Shown in pieces: positions 1-10,700 of a stretch of DNA of 64,000 nt. Made by a program: the position numbers and the translations under genes. The notes beneath the pieces are model-generated. The model was not told where the DNA came from. It saw only the letters and a list, made by a program, of their open reading frames with translations, and did no database searches. Source of the DNA: Lingula anatina (Eukaryota > Brachiopoda > Lingulata > Lingulida > Lingulidae); assembly GCF_001039355.2 (NCBI RefSeq), contig NW_019774626.1:452699-516698 (forward strand). Direction: 5' to 3'. Numbering within the stretch: the first letter of the stretch is position 1; each line of letters opens with the position of its first letter.

Positions 1-421
1 AAAAAAAAAAAAAAAAAAAACATTTCTTTTTTGACTATGCGTTCTCTTTCTAATTCTCTCCATTGGTTAAATAAGGAATCTAAATTTGGGGAGTAAATTT
101 CCACAATTTGGCGGTAAAACATTTTGCTTTACTCGCTTGAATCAACTCTGACTTACTCAGTATTTTATTTTATCTCGTACATGACTAGTGTCGTATTTTT
201 TCCAACACGGATCATTGATTGTGTCATCTTGTTGGATTTTTTAAAGTGGGTTTAACTCAAGGTATGCTGTGTATATTAAAATCCCCTGATACCTTACATT
301 CTATTGTAACACAATTTGGTTTTGGTTAATTTTACTCTCTGTGTGCAGACCTCTGTAGCATAAACTCCCGGGGACGAACTTACATTTTGAGTTTAATAAT
401 TATTTCCCTATACATTCCAGA

Positions 422-1296
422 ATGGCAAAGGCTGAAGAAGAAAGATTGGGGGAATGGATAGAGGCTTGGGACAGCGACCAAGTCGGATGGCATATGTCCG
501 GTGTGAACCATTATCTAAAGGAGTTTTTGGACGTCATGGTGGCTGGCAAAAAGTCCGCTAAAGTCCTGGTGCCTCTGTGTGGGAAGACTGTCGATATGAA
601 ATGGTATCAAAGTTGAAATATTTTTTCTTGTGAACATTTTCACATCAATTTATTATGATAAGCTACGTGCCTTTAAAGATGCTTAAATTTGTTTGTGCGT
701 GCAAAAATATACACGATTTGACATCAATTAAATCTTGGCAATTGTACCCCAATGTCTGGTTCTGTCTTTCCAGGCTGGCAGATCTCGGTCACACTGTTGT
801 TGGAATAGAAGGAGCAGAAAAAGCCGCAAAGGAATTCTTCACAGAACAGAACGTCCCCGTTAACATAGAGCAATGTGATGCCATACAAGGCAAGCTTTAC
901 CGAAGCGCAGATAACAAAATACGATTCTATGTTGGAGATTTCTTCTACTTTAATGAGAACTTAGAAGGACAGTTTGACGCTGTATGGGACCGTGGGTCTT
1001 TGATAGCCGTTGATGAGAAGGATCTTGTCTCGTATGTGAGCATTATTAAATCGCTGCTTAAAACAGGTGGCCATTGCTTAGCGGAGGTGTTTGATTTTGA
1101 TAAAGGTGACAACCAGAACGGTGAAGGGCATCGTTCCGTATCTATGGATCTTGCACAAAAACTGTTTGGTGATGAATGCAGCGTCAAGTTGTTAAAGACA
1201 GTTGCAGCTCGAGATGATGCTTTCTATTCCAAAGCTGGTTTTGCGGATTCGTCAGATAGAGACAAAGTGAACATTTATCTTATTTCAAAGAATTAA
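422..1296 (+). CDS. TPMT: Thiopurine S-methyltransferase-like protein, allelic copy 1
   Basis: Two coding exons, 422-603 and 774-1296, give 234 residues, close to the usual TPMT length of about 245. The codon for W61 is split by the intron, which has a GTAT donor at 604 and a TTTCCAG acceptor ending at 773. Family landmarks are the SAM-binding stretch VPLCGK (to K55) followed by DMKW, then GHTVVGIE (66-73) and WDRG (132-135). The family transfers methyl from S-adenosylmethionine to thiol, selenium or tellurium compounds in the cytosol; the natural substrate is not predictable here. The start is the first ATG after an acceptor (TTCCAG ending at 420), so a non-coding 5' exon lies upstream. A near-identical copy follows at 3155-4030; one visible residue change is S for D after the lysine pair in GKK. 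Confident in the family, less so in strict orthology. Confidence 0.9.
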
Positions 1297-2752
1297 GGCT
1301 TACCTACCTGTAGGCCTATAAGTAAGAGAATGAAAAGATGAGAGACCATGTATTTTAAAACCAAATAACAAGAAAATAACTGTGATATATATAGGGCCTA
1401 CAATTAGGTGACATGTACGTATAAGACCACAAATCGATTGCCTTTCAGCAGTGCATTATGCCAGGTAGGCCTACCGGCACGCATTGTAGTTACGCATGAA
1501 TTAGTTTTTGTTTCTTGTGCCTTTCATTAGTTGTTTAGAATGTCAGACAAACAATATATATTATACTGACTTTAAAATTAAAATGCCTTTAAATGGTGTC
1601 AAAGCTTATTTATACTTTTTGTAAGATATATACTTTTTGTTAACCATATAGCTAGCTCATTAATGATAACCAACCAAGCTTAATACACTGCACGTAGGCC
1701 TACCGGTAGGCCTATATCTCTGGTAAACCTACTCCAGTAGGCCCTATAGGCTAATATAGTCCCTTCACTATTTATGGTATTTGTTGTTTACAATTTTCTT
1801 ACTAACTATTAGATATTATAAAATGTGTGTGTCGTCGCTATATGGCCTGTATCAATTAATGATGGTAGCTACGAAATCCAAGCTCTAAACACTGTCTTCC
1901 CCGGTAGAACTATACATAAACCGGTAGAGAACTTAAAGGAATAGCAACTGTTCGTATGAGATTCATATTTCACAATAAAAACGTTGTAAAACATTCATAT
2001 AAGTAGCCCTATAATAAATCCCATATTTCACCACCCATACAGCGGTTATTGCAATTATTCTGGAATATGCGCTTGTCACCGGACGACGCAAACTTTCATA
2101 GATGGCTTTACCCCCGTAATAAATTAAGAGATTATCACAGAAAAAAAGAAAAAACATGGACTAACTTTGAATGTCGGAATGGATTTATTAACCATTGGTA
2201 AATATGGAAAAATTGTAATTTACCACAGGAAAAAATGCGTTTTTATTTATTTACTTATTTATTTATTTGCCAAAATGCACAGTTGTTATCCAAATTATCA
2301 GGTAGGCCTAATCAAAAATCACCCGGCCGCGACCCATGAAAATACATAATTACAAAAAAAAAACTGAACTTATTTGAAAAATACACTCCAGTTCTTCGTG
2401 GCTCGTATATTGTGCATTAAATTCCTGCTTCTTTAAAGAGACAGAAAAGACAATAAGAACCGGTGAAGGAATGCGGTTGTCAACTCCGACCAGTGAACAG
2501 CCCGGGAGCCACTGGTCTGCCGCTAGGTGGCTATTAAACAAACCGGAAGTTCGAGAATTTGAATTGGGCAATATTTTTTGAGATTTATAGGGTGTCATAA
2601 ACGGTGTATTATCTCGGCTATTAACGTACTTGAGGTTACAATATGTACATTGTCATATTGAGAAATAAATTTCGAATAATGTGAGATGACCCAAAAGTTG
2701 ATCTACAGCATATTTAATGTTGAAAAATGAGTTTGAAATCGAAATTTTATCA
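1297..2752. other. TPMT downstream region, copy 1, ending at a contig join
   Basis: No gene seen. The stretch holds the TPMT 3' flank, several short palindromic GTAGGCCTA/TACCGGTA motifs, and one copy of the TTAAAGG MITE (1933-2296). It matches the downstream part of the second copy up to about 2498, then diverges into sequence not present after the second copy. It ends at the N at 2753, after which the sequence restarts at the equivalent of position 21. Confidence 0.6.
1933..2296. mobile_element. MITE of the TTAAAGGGATAA family, copy a
   Basis: The left end reads TTAAAGGAATAGCAACTGTT and the right end is its imperfect inverse (CAGTTGTTATCCAAATTA). The interior carries the family-specific stretch around AACCATTGGTAAATATGG. 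Three relatives lie at 4624-4956, 41312-41660 and 56477-56796. No coding capacity. Confidence 0.7.
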
Positions 2753-2753
2753 N
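2753..2753. other. Contig join (single N)
   Basis: The sequence after this N repeats the sequence from about position 21 of the window, including the whole TPMT gene. This is what a scaffolder produces when two alleles are laid end to end. Confidence 0.85.
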
Positions 2754-3154
2754 CATTTTTTCTTTGACTATGCGTTCTCTTTCTAATTCTCTCCATTGGT
2801 TAAGTAAGGAATCTAAATTTGGGGAGTAAATTTCCACAATTTGGCGGTAAAACATTTTGCTTTACTCGCTTGAATCAACTCTGACTTACTCAGTATTTTA
2901 TTTTATCTCGTACATGACTAGTGTTGTATTTTTTCCAACACGGATCATTTATTGTGTCATCTTGTTGGATTTTTTACAGTGGGTTTAACTCAAGGTATGC
3001 TGTGTATATTAACATGCCCTGATACCTTACATTCTATTGTAACACAATTTGGTTTTGGTTAATTTTACTCTCTGTGTGCAGACCTCTGTAGCATAAACTC
3101 CCGGGGACGAACTTACATTTTGAGTTTAATAATTATTTCCCTATACATTCCAGA

Positions 3155-4030
3155 ATGGCAAAGGCTGAAGAAGAAAGATTGGGGGAATGGATAGAGGCTT
3201 GGGACAGCGACCAAGTCGGATGGCATATGTCCGGTGTGAACCATTATCTAAAGGAGTTTTTGGACGTCATGGTGGCTGGCAAAAAAGACGCTAAAGTCCT
3301 GGTGCCTCTGTGTGGGAAGACTGTCGATATGAAATGGTATCAAAGTTGAAATATTTTTTCTTGTGAACATTTTCACATCAATTTATTATGATAAGCTACG
3401 TGCCTTTAAAGATGTTTAAATTTGTTTGTGTGTGCAAAAATATACACGATTTGACATCAATTAAATTCTTGGCAATTGTACCCCAATGTCTGGTTCTGTC
3501 TTTCCAGGCTGGCAGATCTCGGTCACACTGTTGTTGGAATAGAAGGAGCAGAAAAAGCCGCAAAGGAATTCTTCACAGAACAGAACGTCCCCGTTAACAT
3601 AGAGCAATGTGATGCCATACAAGGCAAGCTTTACCGAAGCGCAGACAACAAAATACGATTCTATGTTGGAGATTTCTTCTACTTTAATGAGAACTTAGAA
3701 GGACAGTTTGACGCTGTATGGGACCGTGGGTCTTTGATAGCCGTTGATGAGAAGGATCTTGTCTCGTATGTGAGCATTATTAAATCGCTGCTTAAAACAG
3801 GTGGCCATTGCCTAGCGGAGGTGTTTGATTTTGATAAAGGTGACAACCAGAATGGTGAAGGGCATCGTTCCGTATCTATGGATCTTGCACAAAAACTGTT
3901 TGGTGATGAATGCAGCGTCAAGTTGTTAAAGACAGTTGCAGCTCGAGATGATGCTTTCTATTCCAAAGCTGGTTTTGCGGATTCGTCAGATAGAGACAAA
4001 GTGAACATTTACCTTATTTCAAAGAATTAA
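3155..4030 (+). CDS. TPMT: Thiopurine S-methyltransferase-like protein, allelic copy 2
   Basis: Exons 3155-3336 and 3508-4030 have the same lengths (182 and 523 bp) and phase as copy 1, giving 234 residues. SAM-binding and WDRG motifs are intact. Most differences from copy 1 are silent (for example AACGGT/AATGGT) or lie in introns and flanks, and both reading frames are open, so neither copy is a pseudogene. Because the sequence after the N restarts upstream of the gene, I regard this as the other allele of the same gene. The next gene, the WW-domain protein, starts about 1.1 kb downstream on the same strand. Confidence 0.9.
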
Positions 4031-4623
4031 AATTAACCTACATGTACCTGTAAGCCTATATAAGTACGAGAATGAAATGAGGAACCATCTACTTTAAAAC
4101 CAAATACGAAGAAAATAACTTTGTTATACAATTAGGGAACAAGTGCGTATACCACAAAATCGATTGCCTTTCAGCAGTGCATTATGCCAGGAACCGGTAC
4201 ACATTGTTGTTACGCGTAAATTAGTTTTTGTTTCTTGTGCCTTGTCTAGAATGTCAGACAAACAATATAATATTAAACTGACTTTAAAATTAAAATACCT
4301 GTAAATGGTGTCAAACCTTATTTATACTTTTTGTAAGATATATACTTTTTGTTAACCATATAGCTAGCTTATTAATGATAACCAACCAAGCTTAGTACAC
4401 TGTATGCAGACCTACCGGTATATCTCTGGTTGACCTACTCCCGTATAGGCTAATATAGTTCCTTCACTATATATGGTATAATTTGCTGTTTACAATTTTC
4501 TTACTAAGTATTAGATATTATAAAAATGTGTGTATCGCCTCTATATGACCTTTATCAATTAAATGATGGTAACTACGAAATCCAATCTCTAAAAGCGGCC
4601 TTCCCCATAAACCGATAGAAAAC

Positions 4624-4956
4624 TTAAAGGGATAACAACTGTTCGCATGAGATCCATATTTCACAATAAAAACATTGTAAAACATTCATATAAATATAAT
4701 AAATCCCATATTTCACCACCCAAACAGCGGTTATTGTAATTATTCTGGGATGTGCGCTTGTCACTGGACGACGCAGACCTTCATAGATGGCTTTATCTTC
4801 GTAATAAATTAAGTTGAGAGATTATTACAAAAAAAAATTGATTAACTTTGAATGTTGGAATGGATTCATTAACCATTGGTAAGTATGGAAAAATCGTCGT
4901 TTACCACAGGAAATCCTTATTTATTTATTTGCCAAAACGCACAGCTGTTATCCAAT
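4624..4956. mobile_element. MITE of the TTAAAGGGATAA family, copy b
   Basis: Left end TTAAAGGGATAACAACTGTT, right end CAGCTGTTATCCAATTAA, inverted relative to each other. It occupies the same place downstream of TPMT as copy a, so the insertion predates the split of the two alleles. Confidence 0.75.
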
Positions 4957-5078
4957 TAAGTAGGCCTAATCAAAATATATTGCGTATTTAATTCTTGCTG
5001 TTTTAAAAGACAGAAAAGACAAGAACCGGTGAAGGAATGCGGTTGTCAGCTCCGACGGATAAAAGGGGTATTCCAAGA

Positions 5079-5086
5079 TGACGTCA
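5079..5086. promoter_or_regulatory. CRE palindrome in the WW-gene promoter, copy 1
   Basis: TGACGTCA lies 37 bp before the start codon at 5123 and is repeated at the same place in copy 2 (7660-7667). This is the full consensus site for CREB/ATF bZIP factors. The surrounding 60 bp are more GC- and CpG-rich than the flanks, as expected of a core promoter. Use by the gene is inferred. Confidence 0.6.
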
Positions 5087-5122
5087 CACACGAAAACGAG
5101 GGCGTAAACATACTCGGGGAAA

Positions 5123-7430
5123 ATGGCGACTGCAGGGGGAATGCAGCCATGGTGGCAAATGCCCCTCCCTCCTGGGTTTGAGGCCAAATATGACTACAAT
5201 CAAAGAAGATAGTAAGTAATCAATATCATGTTAAAGATTTTTATCAGTCAATAAAATTGGTAAGATGATAATCGTGTTTATTATGCCACACTAGTTTAAA
5301 CCAAGTCTTGTATTTGTAAGTGCCTTGCGCAATCGGTGTTCCTAGGGCAGTGGCTGTGTTAGTGATAGATACATCTACTATGACACTGATGTTGCAATTT
5401 GTGCACAATTTAATAGGGTCTTTACTCTTTCTGGGAAATGCCAGCATTGATGCTTTTAGGCTTGAGCAAAAACGACTACAAAAAATATCCTAGAAACAGT
5501 ATGAAATATATAGTGTACAGGTATTTCTCATTTAGTACCAGTCCGAACACTCTTAGCTACAATAGAACTACAAAGGAGGTTGACTCAGTCTTAGAAGGTT
5601 AACAACAGATTTGGAAATGCATATATTTTAGTTGATTGCAGCATTTTAGATACACCTAGAAGTAAAGTAAAAGACTAAATATCTCACGACTGTTTTATGA
5701 ATAACAAATGCTAGAATAATGTGAAGAAAATTTCACAATAATATTGACAAACAATAACAAATATCTAATGAAAATTCTTCTGCTGTATATGTAGGAATAT
5801 CCACCCTTTGCCCATCCACCCTTGTCACTGCCTCTCAACATATGAAATACCCCAATTGATAAGATTCCAGTTAATTACAGGTGAATGTTTTCTTTCAGTT
5901 TTTACATCAATCATAACACCAGGGTCACACAATGGGAAGACCCAAGAAAAGCCTACTATGAAAGACAAAGTGCCCAGACAGCCCAGCCAATACCCATGAA
6001 GCCAAAGCCTACAGTAAGACCTCAACTTCTGAATAAGTCTTTAAAAGCAAATGTGTAATCAGGGGCGGATCCAGAGCTATTTTCTGACAGTCTTCTAAAT
6101 TATCTTTGTTGATCCATCCTATATTTTTGACCGTCTTCCGAGAGAAAAAATTAGATATCCGTCAATGTAAACTTGAAAATCTGACCGTCTTCCGGAAGAC
6201 CCAGAAGACGGCCTCAATCCGCCCCTGGTTATGTCCCATAAAATGTCATTTCCAAATCCATTTATATACTGGTAATTATATTCACAAATTAAAAAATGGT
6301 ATACTGGGGGAGGGGGTAAATGCCCTCTGTACGCTTTTTGAAATTGATAAAAATGATCATTCAAATTGCTGTCAAAGGTAATAATTTATAGCTTTTCATC
6401 TTCTACTCTACTCTTTATAGACTTGTGAAAAAAATGATAAAAATGGATGATCCTTTAAACGACTGCTTCGGATTTCAATTTCTTCCTTTTTTCCTTACCA
6501 GAATGTTTCTTAAGACCATTAAATTACCTTTTATCTAACAGCCAGCAAGTCAGGGAATGGCAAGCCATGGAGGAGTAGCTGTAAGTAGACTTGGAGTTCA
6601 AAGCTGACATTAGAATTATCTTTTGATTAGCCAGTTGAATTCCTAATGTGAAAATAATAAGAATCAAGCCATTGTGTTTTAAGCATCTCTTTTGCTTGAG
6701 TTATCTGTTCCAGCTGACTTGTAATCCTGTGATTCTCTTTTGGTTTAAAAAAGTCACGTTTGGATAAGTAAGATAAACTGTAGAACTGTCAATACATAAA
6801 AACTTGCCTTGAATTACTCCTTACCTATCTAGGAAACTAGTTTCTCAAGAAGACCAGATGACTTTGAGGACAAGAAGGCAAAAATAAAGCAGTCATTCCC
6901 CACTGCAGATATGGACATCATTGTCAATATCTTGGAGGGGTAAGTTAGACTTCCAGTTTTAGTTGAGCTGAATTTAATGTCAGGTTTTTAGTTGTTCTAA
7001 TCATATCACATATTTTTGTAATTTTATCTACAAAGAGTTGTTGTGTATTATAAGATAAAAATATCTTTGGTCCTCTGTAGCAAATTTTTACAGCTTCAAC
7101 AGTCAAACTAAGTGTGCGTGTACACCTTCACAATGTTCAAATACCAAGTAGACATGGGGTTTATGTATGTTTGAGCTAAGGCCGATGTGAATAGTGCAAT
7201 AGGGAAATAAGGCAGAACTACCCTTATACAAATCATAATATTAATGTTATTATTTTTCAGAAATAATTATGACCTGTTCAGAGCTAGAGAACAGTTAAGA
7301 AGTATGGGGTACTCTGAATCCAGTTCATTGGCCAGACCAGCACCAGCGCAAACACGAGCTGCAACTCGTTCACGTTCTCCTTCACCAGCACCTGCTCCTA
7401 AACAACTGTCAGATAGTGAGAAGGAACGAT
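5123..7430 (+). CDS. WW-domain/CUE-like protein, allelic copy 1 (exons 1-5 only)
   Basis: Exons 5123-5211, 5899-6013, 6542-6580, 6833-6939 and 7261-7430 match the first five exons of the full copy at 7703-12379 in length and phase. The copy stops because the contig ends at the N at 7625, before exon 6, not because of a mutation. It encodes the WW domain (residues about 15-46), the first CUE-like segment (about 95-134) and the start of the Ser/Pro/Ala linker. Intron 2 carries a 168-bp hAT-like MITE (6060-6227) that the other copy lacks. Confidence 0.85.
6060..6227. mobile_element. hAT-like MITE with CAGGGGCGG ends
   Basis: Begins CAGGGGCGGATCCAG and ends ATCCGCCCCTG, a terminal inverted repeat typical of non-autonomous hAT elements. 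It is absent from the same intron position of the allelic copy (near 8400), so it is an insertion polymorphism. The expected 8-bp target duplication is not clean. A related copy lies at 11105-11264. Confidence 0.7.
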
Positions 7431-7624
7431 GTAAGGATTTCTATTATAAATCAGTTATGTTCAGCAAAGTAAAATATATATATAGTACATAACTTGACAC
7501 ATATAATATAGCATTTGATCATTTTGTAAATAATATTTAGGCTTGGGGTGCCAGAGTTAATTGGAAAAAGGGAGAATGCTGCAAACTTTTATTTTAAAAA
7601 TGCCAGATAAAAGACCTCTGCTGT

Positions 7625-7625
7625 N
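7625..7625. other. Contig join (single N)
   Basis: Lies within intron 5 of the first WW-gene copy. Downstream sequence restarts just before exon 1 of the same gene. Confidence 0.85.
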
Positions 7626-7659
7626 CTGGAACAGTTCCAGATAAAAGGGTATTCCAAGA

Positions 7660-7667
7660 TGACGTCA
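7660..7667. promoter_or_regulatory. CRE palindrome in the WW-gene promoter, copy 2
   Basis: TGACGTCA lies 35 bp before the ATG at 7703, matching the site at 5079-5086 in the other allele. Confidence 0.6.
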
Positions 7668-7702
7668 CATACGAAAACGAGGGCGTAAACATACACAGGA
7701 AA

Positions 7703-10700
7703 ATGGCGACTGCAGGGGGAATGCAGCCGTGGTGGCAAATGCCCCTCCCTCCTGGGTTTGAGGCCAAATATGACTACAATCAAAGAAGATAGTAAGTAAT
7801 CAATATTATGTTTCGGGTTTTTATCAGTCAATACATTTGGTAAGATGATAATCGCGTCATTTATGCCACTATAAACCAAGTTTTGTTAGTGCCTTGCGCA
7901 ATCGGTGGTCCAAGGGCAGTGGCTGTGTTAGTGAGAAACAACTACTCTAACAACGGTGATCAATTTGTGCACCAGTTAACAGGGTCTTTGCTCTTTCTGG
8001 GAAATGTCAGCATTGATACTTCTAGACTTGAACAAGAATGACTACAAAAACTTCCTAAAGAGAGTTTGGTAACAGACAGTAACATTTGGTAACAGTCCTA
8101 CACTGTAGCACTCTTGGCTACACTAGCACAACAAAGGAGGTTGACTTAATCCAGATATATTAGTTGATTGCAATATTTTTGTTACACCTAAAAATAAAGA
8201 AGAACACTAGAAATTCCATGACTGTTTTTTCTTTCAGTTTTTATATCAATCATAACACCAGGGTCACACAGTGGGAAGACCCAAGAAAAGCCTACTATGA
8301 AAGACAAAGTGCCCAGACTGCCCAGCCGATACCCATGAAGCCAAAGCCTACAGTAAGATCTCAACTTTTGAATGAGCCTTTAAAAGCAAATGTGTTATGT
8401 CCTATAAGATGTCATCCATTTTTATAATCATTTTCACAAATTTACAAATGGTATGCTGGGGGAGGGGGGAGGTGCCCTCTGTACGCTTTTGGAAATTAAT
8501 AAAAATGATGATTCAAATTGCTGTCAAAGGTAATCATTTTTAGCTTTTCACCATCTACTCTCTGAAGGGAGGGGAGAGGGTGTGGAAAAAGACCGGTGTG
8601 ACTGAATTGCGCAATACACTGCAATACAGCACAACACAGCGCAATACACTGGAAAAAAATCCAGTTGCAATTACAATAAAAAAACAGTAATTCTCAACAA
8701 AATTTGGTGATATAAAAGCAAACTATATTACTAGGTAATTAATATTGTTGATATAGCTTAACAAATCCACGAGACTTTTATATTATTGGATTTGTTAAGT
8801 TGTATTAAGAATATTAAGTACTAAGTAATGTATTTTGTTTTTATATCACCCTATTTTTTTTTTTACCATTTCCTGTGTTTACTTGCAACTGGACTTATTT
8901 TATCAAGTGTATTGTGCTGTGTTGTGTTGTATTGCGGGTATTGTGCAATCACACCCTAAAAAGACTACTCTTTGTAGACTTGTAAAAAGAATGATAAAAA
9001 TGGATGATCCTTAAATTGACTGCTTTAGATTTCAATTTTTCAATTTTTTTCTTGCAAGAATGATTATAAAGATCATAAAATTTCTTTTATCAAACAGCCA
9101 GCAAGTCAGGGAACGACAAGCCATGGAGGAGTAGCTGTAAGTAGACTTGGGAGTTCAAAGCTGACATTAGAATTATCTTTTGATTAGCCAGTTGAATTCC
9201 TAATATGAAAACAAAAATAAAAATAAAGCCATTGTGTTTGTGAGCATCTCTCCTGCTTGAGTTAGCTGTTCCAGCTGACTTGTAATCCTGATTCCTGTGA
9301 TGCTCTTTTGGTTTAAAAAGTCACCATGGACTATATATATATTAGCTTCTGAATTTAATCTTAATAATGTGCACTTTTTTAATTTGTATACATTTATGCT
9401 AACAGTTTTCAGTGCTTGTAGACATAACCCCATGTTAACTTGTTCCATATTTTTTCAGTCCTAGTAAATTTTTACTGTTTATTTTTTTGTTCCCTAAGTA
9501 GTTGGATTACTCATAAAAAGGGTGTTGCATAAAACATAAGACATTAAAACAGGTTATGTGAAATAAAACAAGATACTTTTAGAACATACAATGCAAATGC
9601 CTTGAGTTACTCCTTACCTATTTAGGAAACTAGCTTCTCAAGAAGACCAGATGACTTTGAGGACAAGAAGGCAAAAATAAAGCAGTCATTCCCCACTGCA
9701 GATATGGACATCATTGTCAATATCTTGGAGGGGTAAGTTAGACTTCTAGTTTTAGTTGAGCTGAATTTAATGACAGGTTTTTAGTTGTTGAAATGTTCTA
9801 ATCATATCACATATTTTTGTAATTTTGGTCTACAAACAATTATTGTGTATTATAAGATAAAAATATCTTTGGTCCTCTGTAGCAAAATTTTACAGCTTCA
9901 GTCAAACTAAGTGTGCATGTACACCTTCACAATGTTCAAATACCAAGTATCCATGGGGTTTATATATGTTTGAGCTAAGGCCAATGTGAATAGTGCAATA
10001 GGGAAATTAGGCAGAACTACCCTTATACAAATCATAATATTAATGATCTTATTTTTTAGAAATAATTATGACCTGTTCAGAGCTAGAGAACAGTTAAGAA
10101 GTATGGGGTACTCTGAATCCAGTTCATTGGCCAGACCAGCACCGGCACAAACACGAGCTGCAACTCGTTCACGTTCTCCTTCACCAGCACCTGCTCCTAA
10201 ACAACTGTCAGATAGTGAGAAGGAACGATGTAAGGATTTCTATTATAAATCAGTTATGTTCAGCAAAGTAAAATATATATATATAGTACATAACTTGACA
10301 CATATAATATAGCATTTGATCATTTTGTAAATAATTTTTAGGCTTGGGGTGCCAGAGTTAATTGGAAAAAGGGAGAATGCTGCAAACTTTTATTTTAAAA
10401 ATGCCAGATAAAAGACCTCTGCTATTTTATTGATATTTTGCTGAATTCATGAAAACGGTGTTTGTTCTTTTGACATTTGGGCAGTTATCTTTTCACTTAT
10501 TCTTTTCCCATTTAAAATGTAACTGATTTTATGTTGCCCCTCAATTTCAGTGAAAGTCAAACTGACCAATGAGTTCAGTGAGCCCATGTCTGTCATTGAT
10601 ATGGTAGTGGAAGTGTGTCAGTATGATGAAACCAAGGCAAGAGCCTTGCTAACCAGCATGGCTGCAGATAAAAAGAAAGATAAGAAGTAAGCAGTACTGT

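Noticed and set aside
422-4030. Tandem duplication of the TPMT gene
   Set aside because: The duplication begins exactly after a single N, includes the flanking repeat at the same position, and is part of a staircase seen at other genes, so alleles explain it better.
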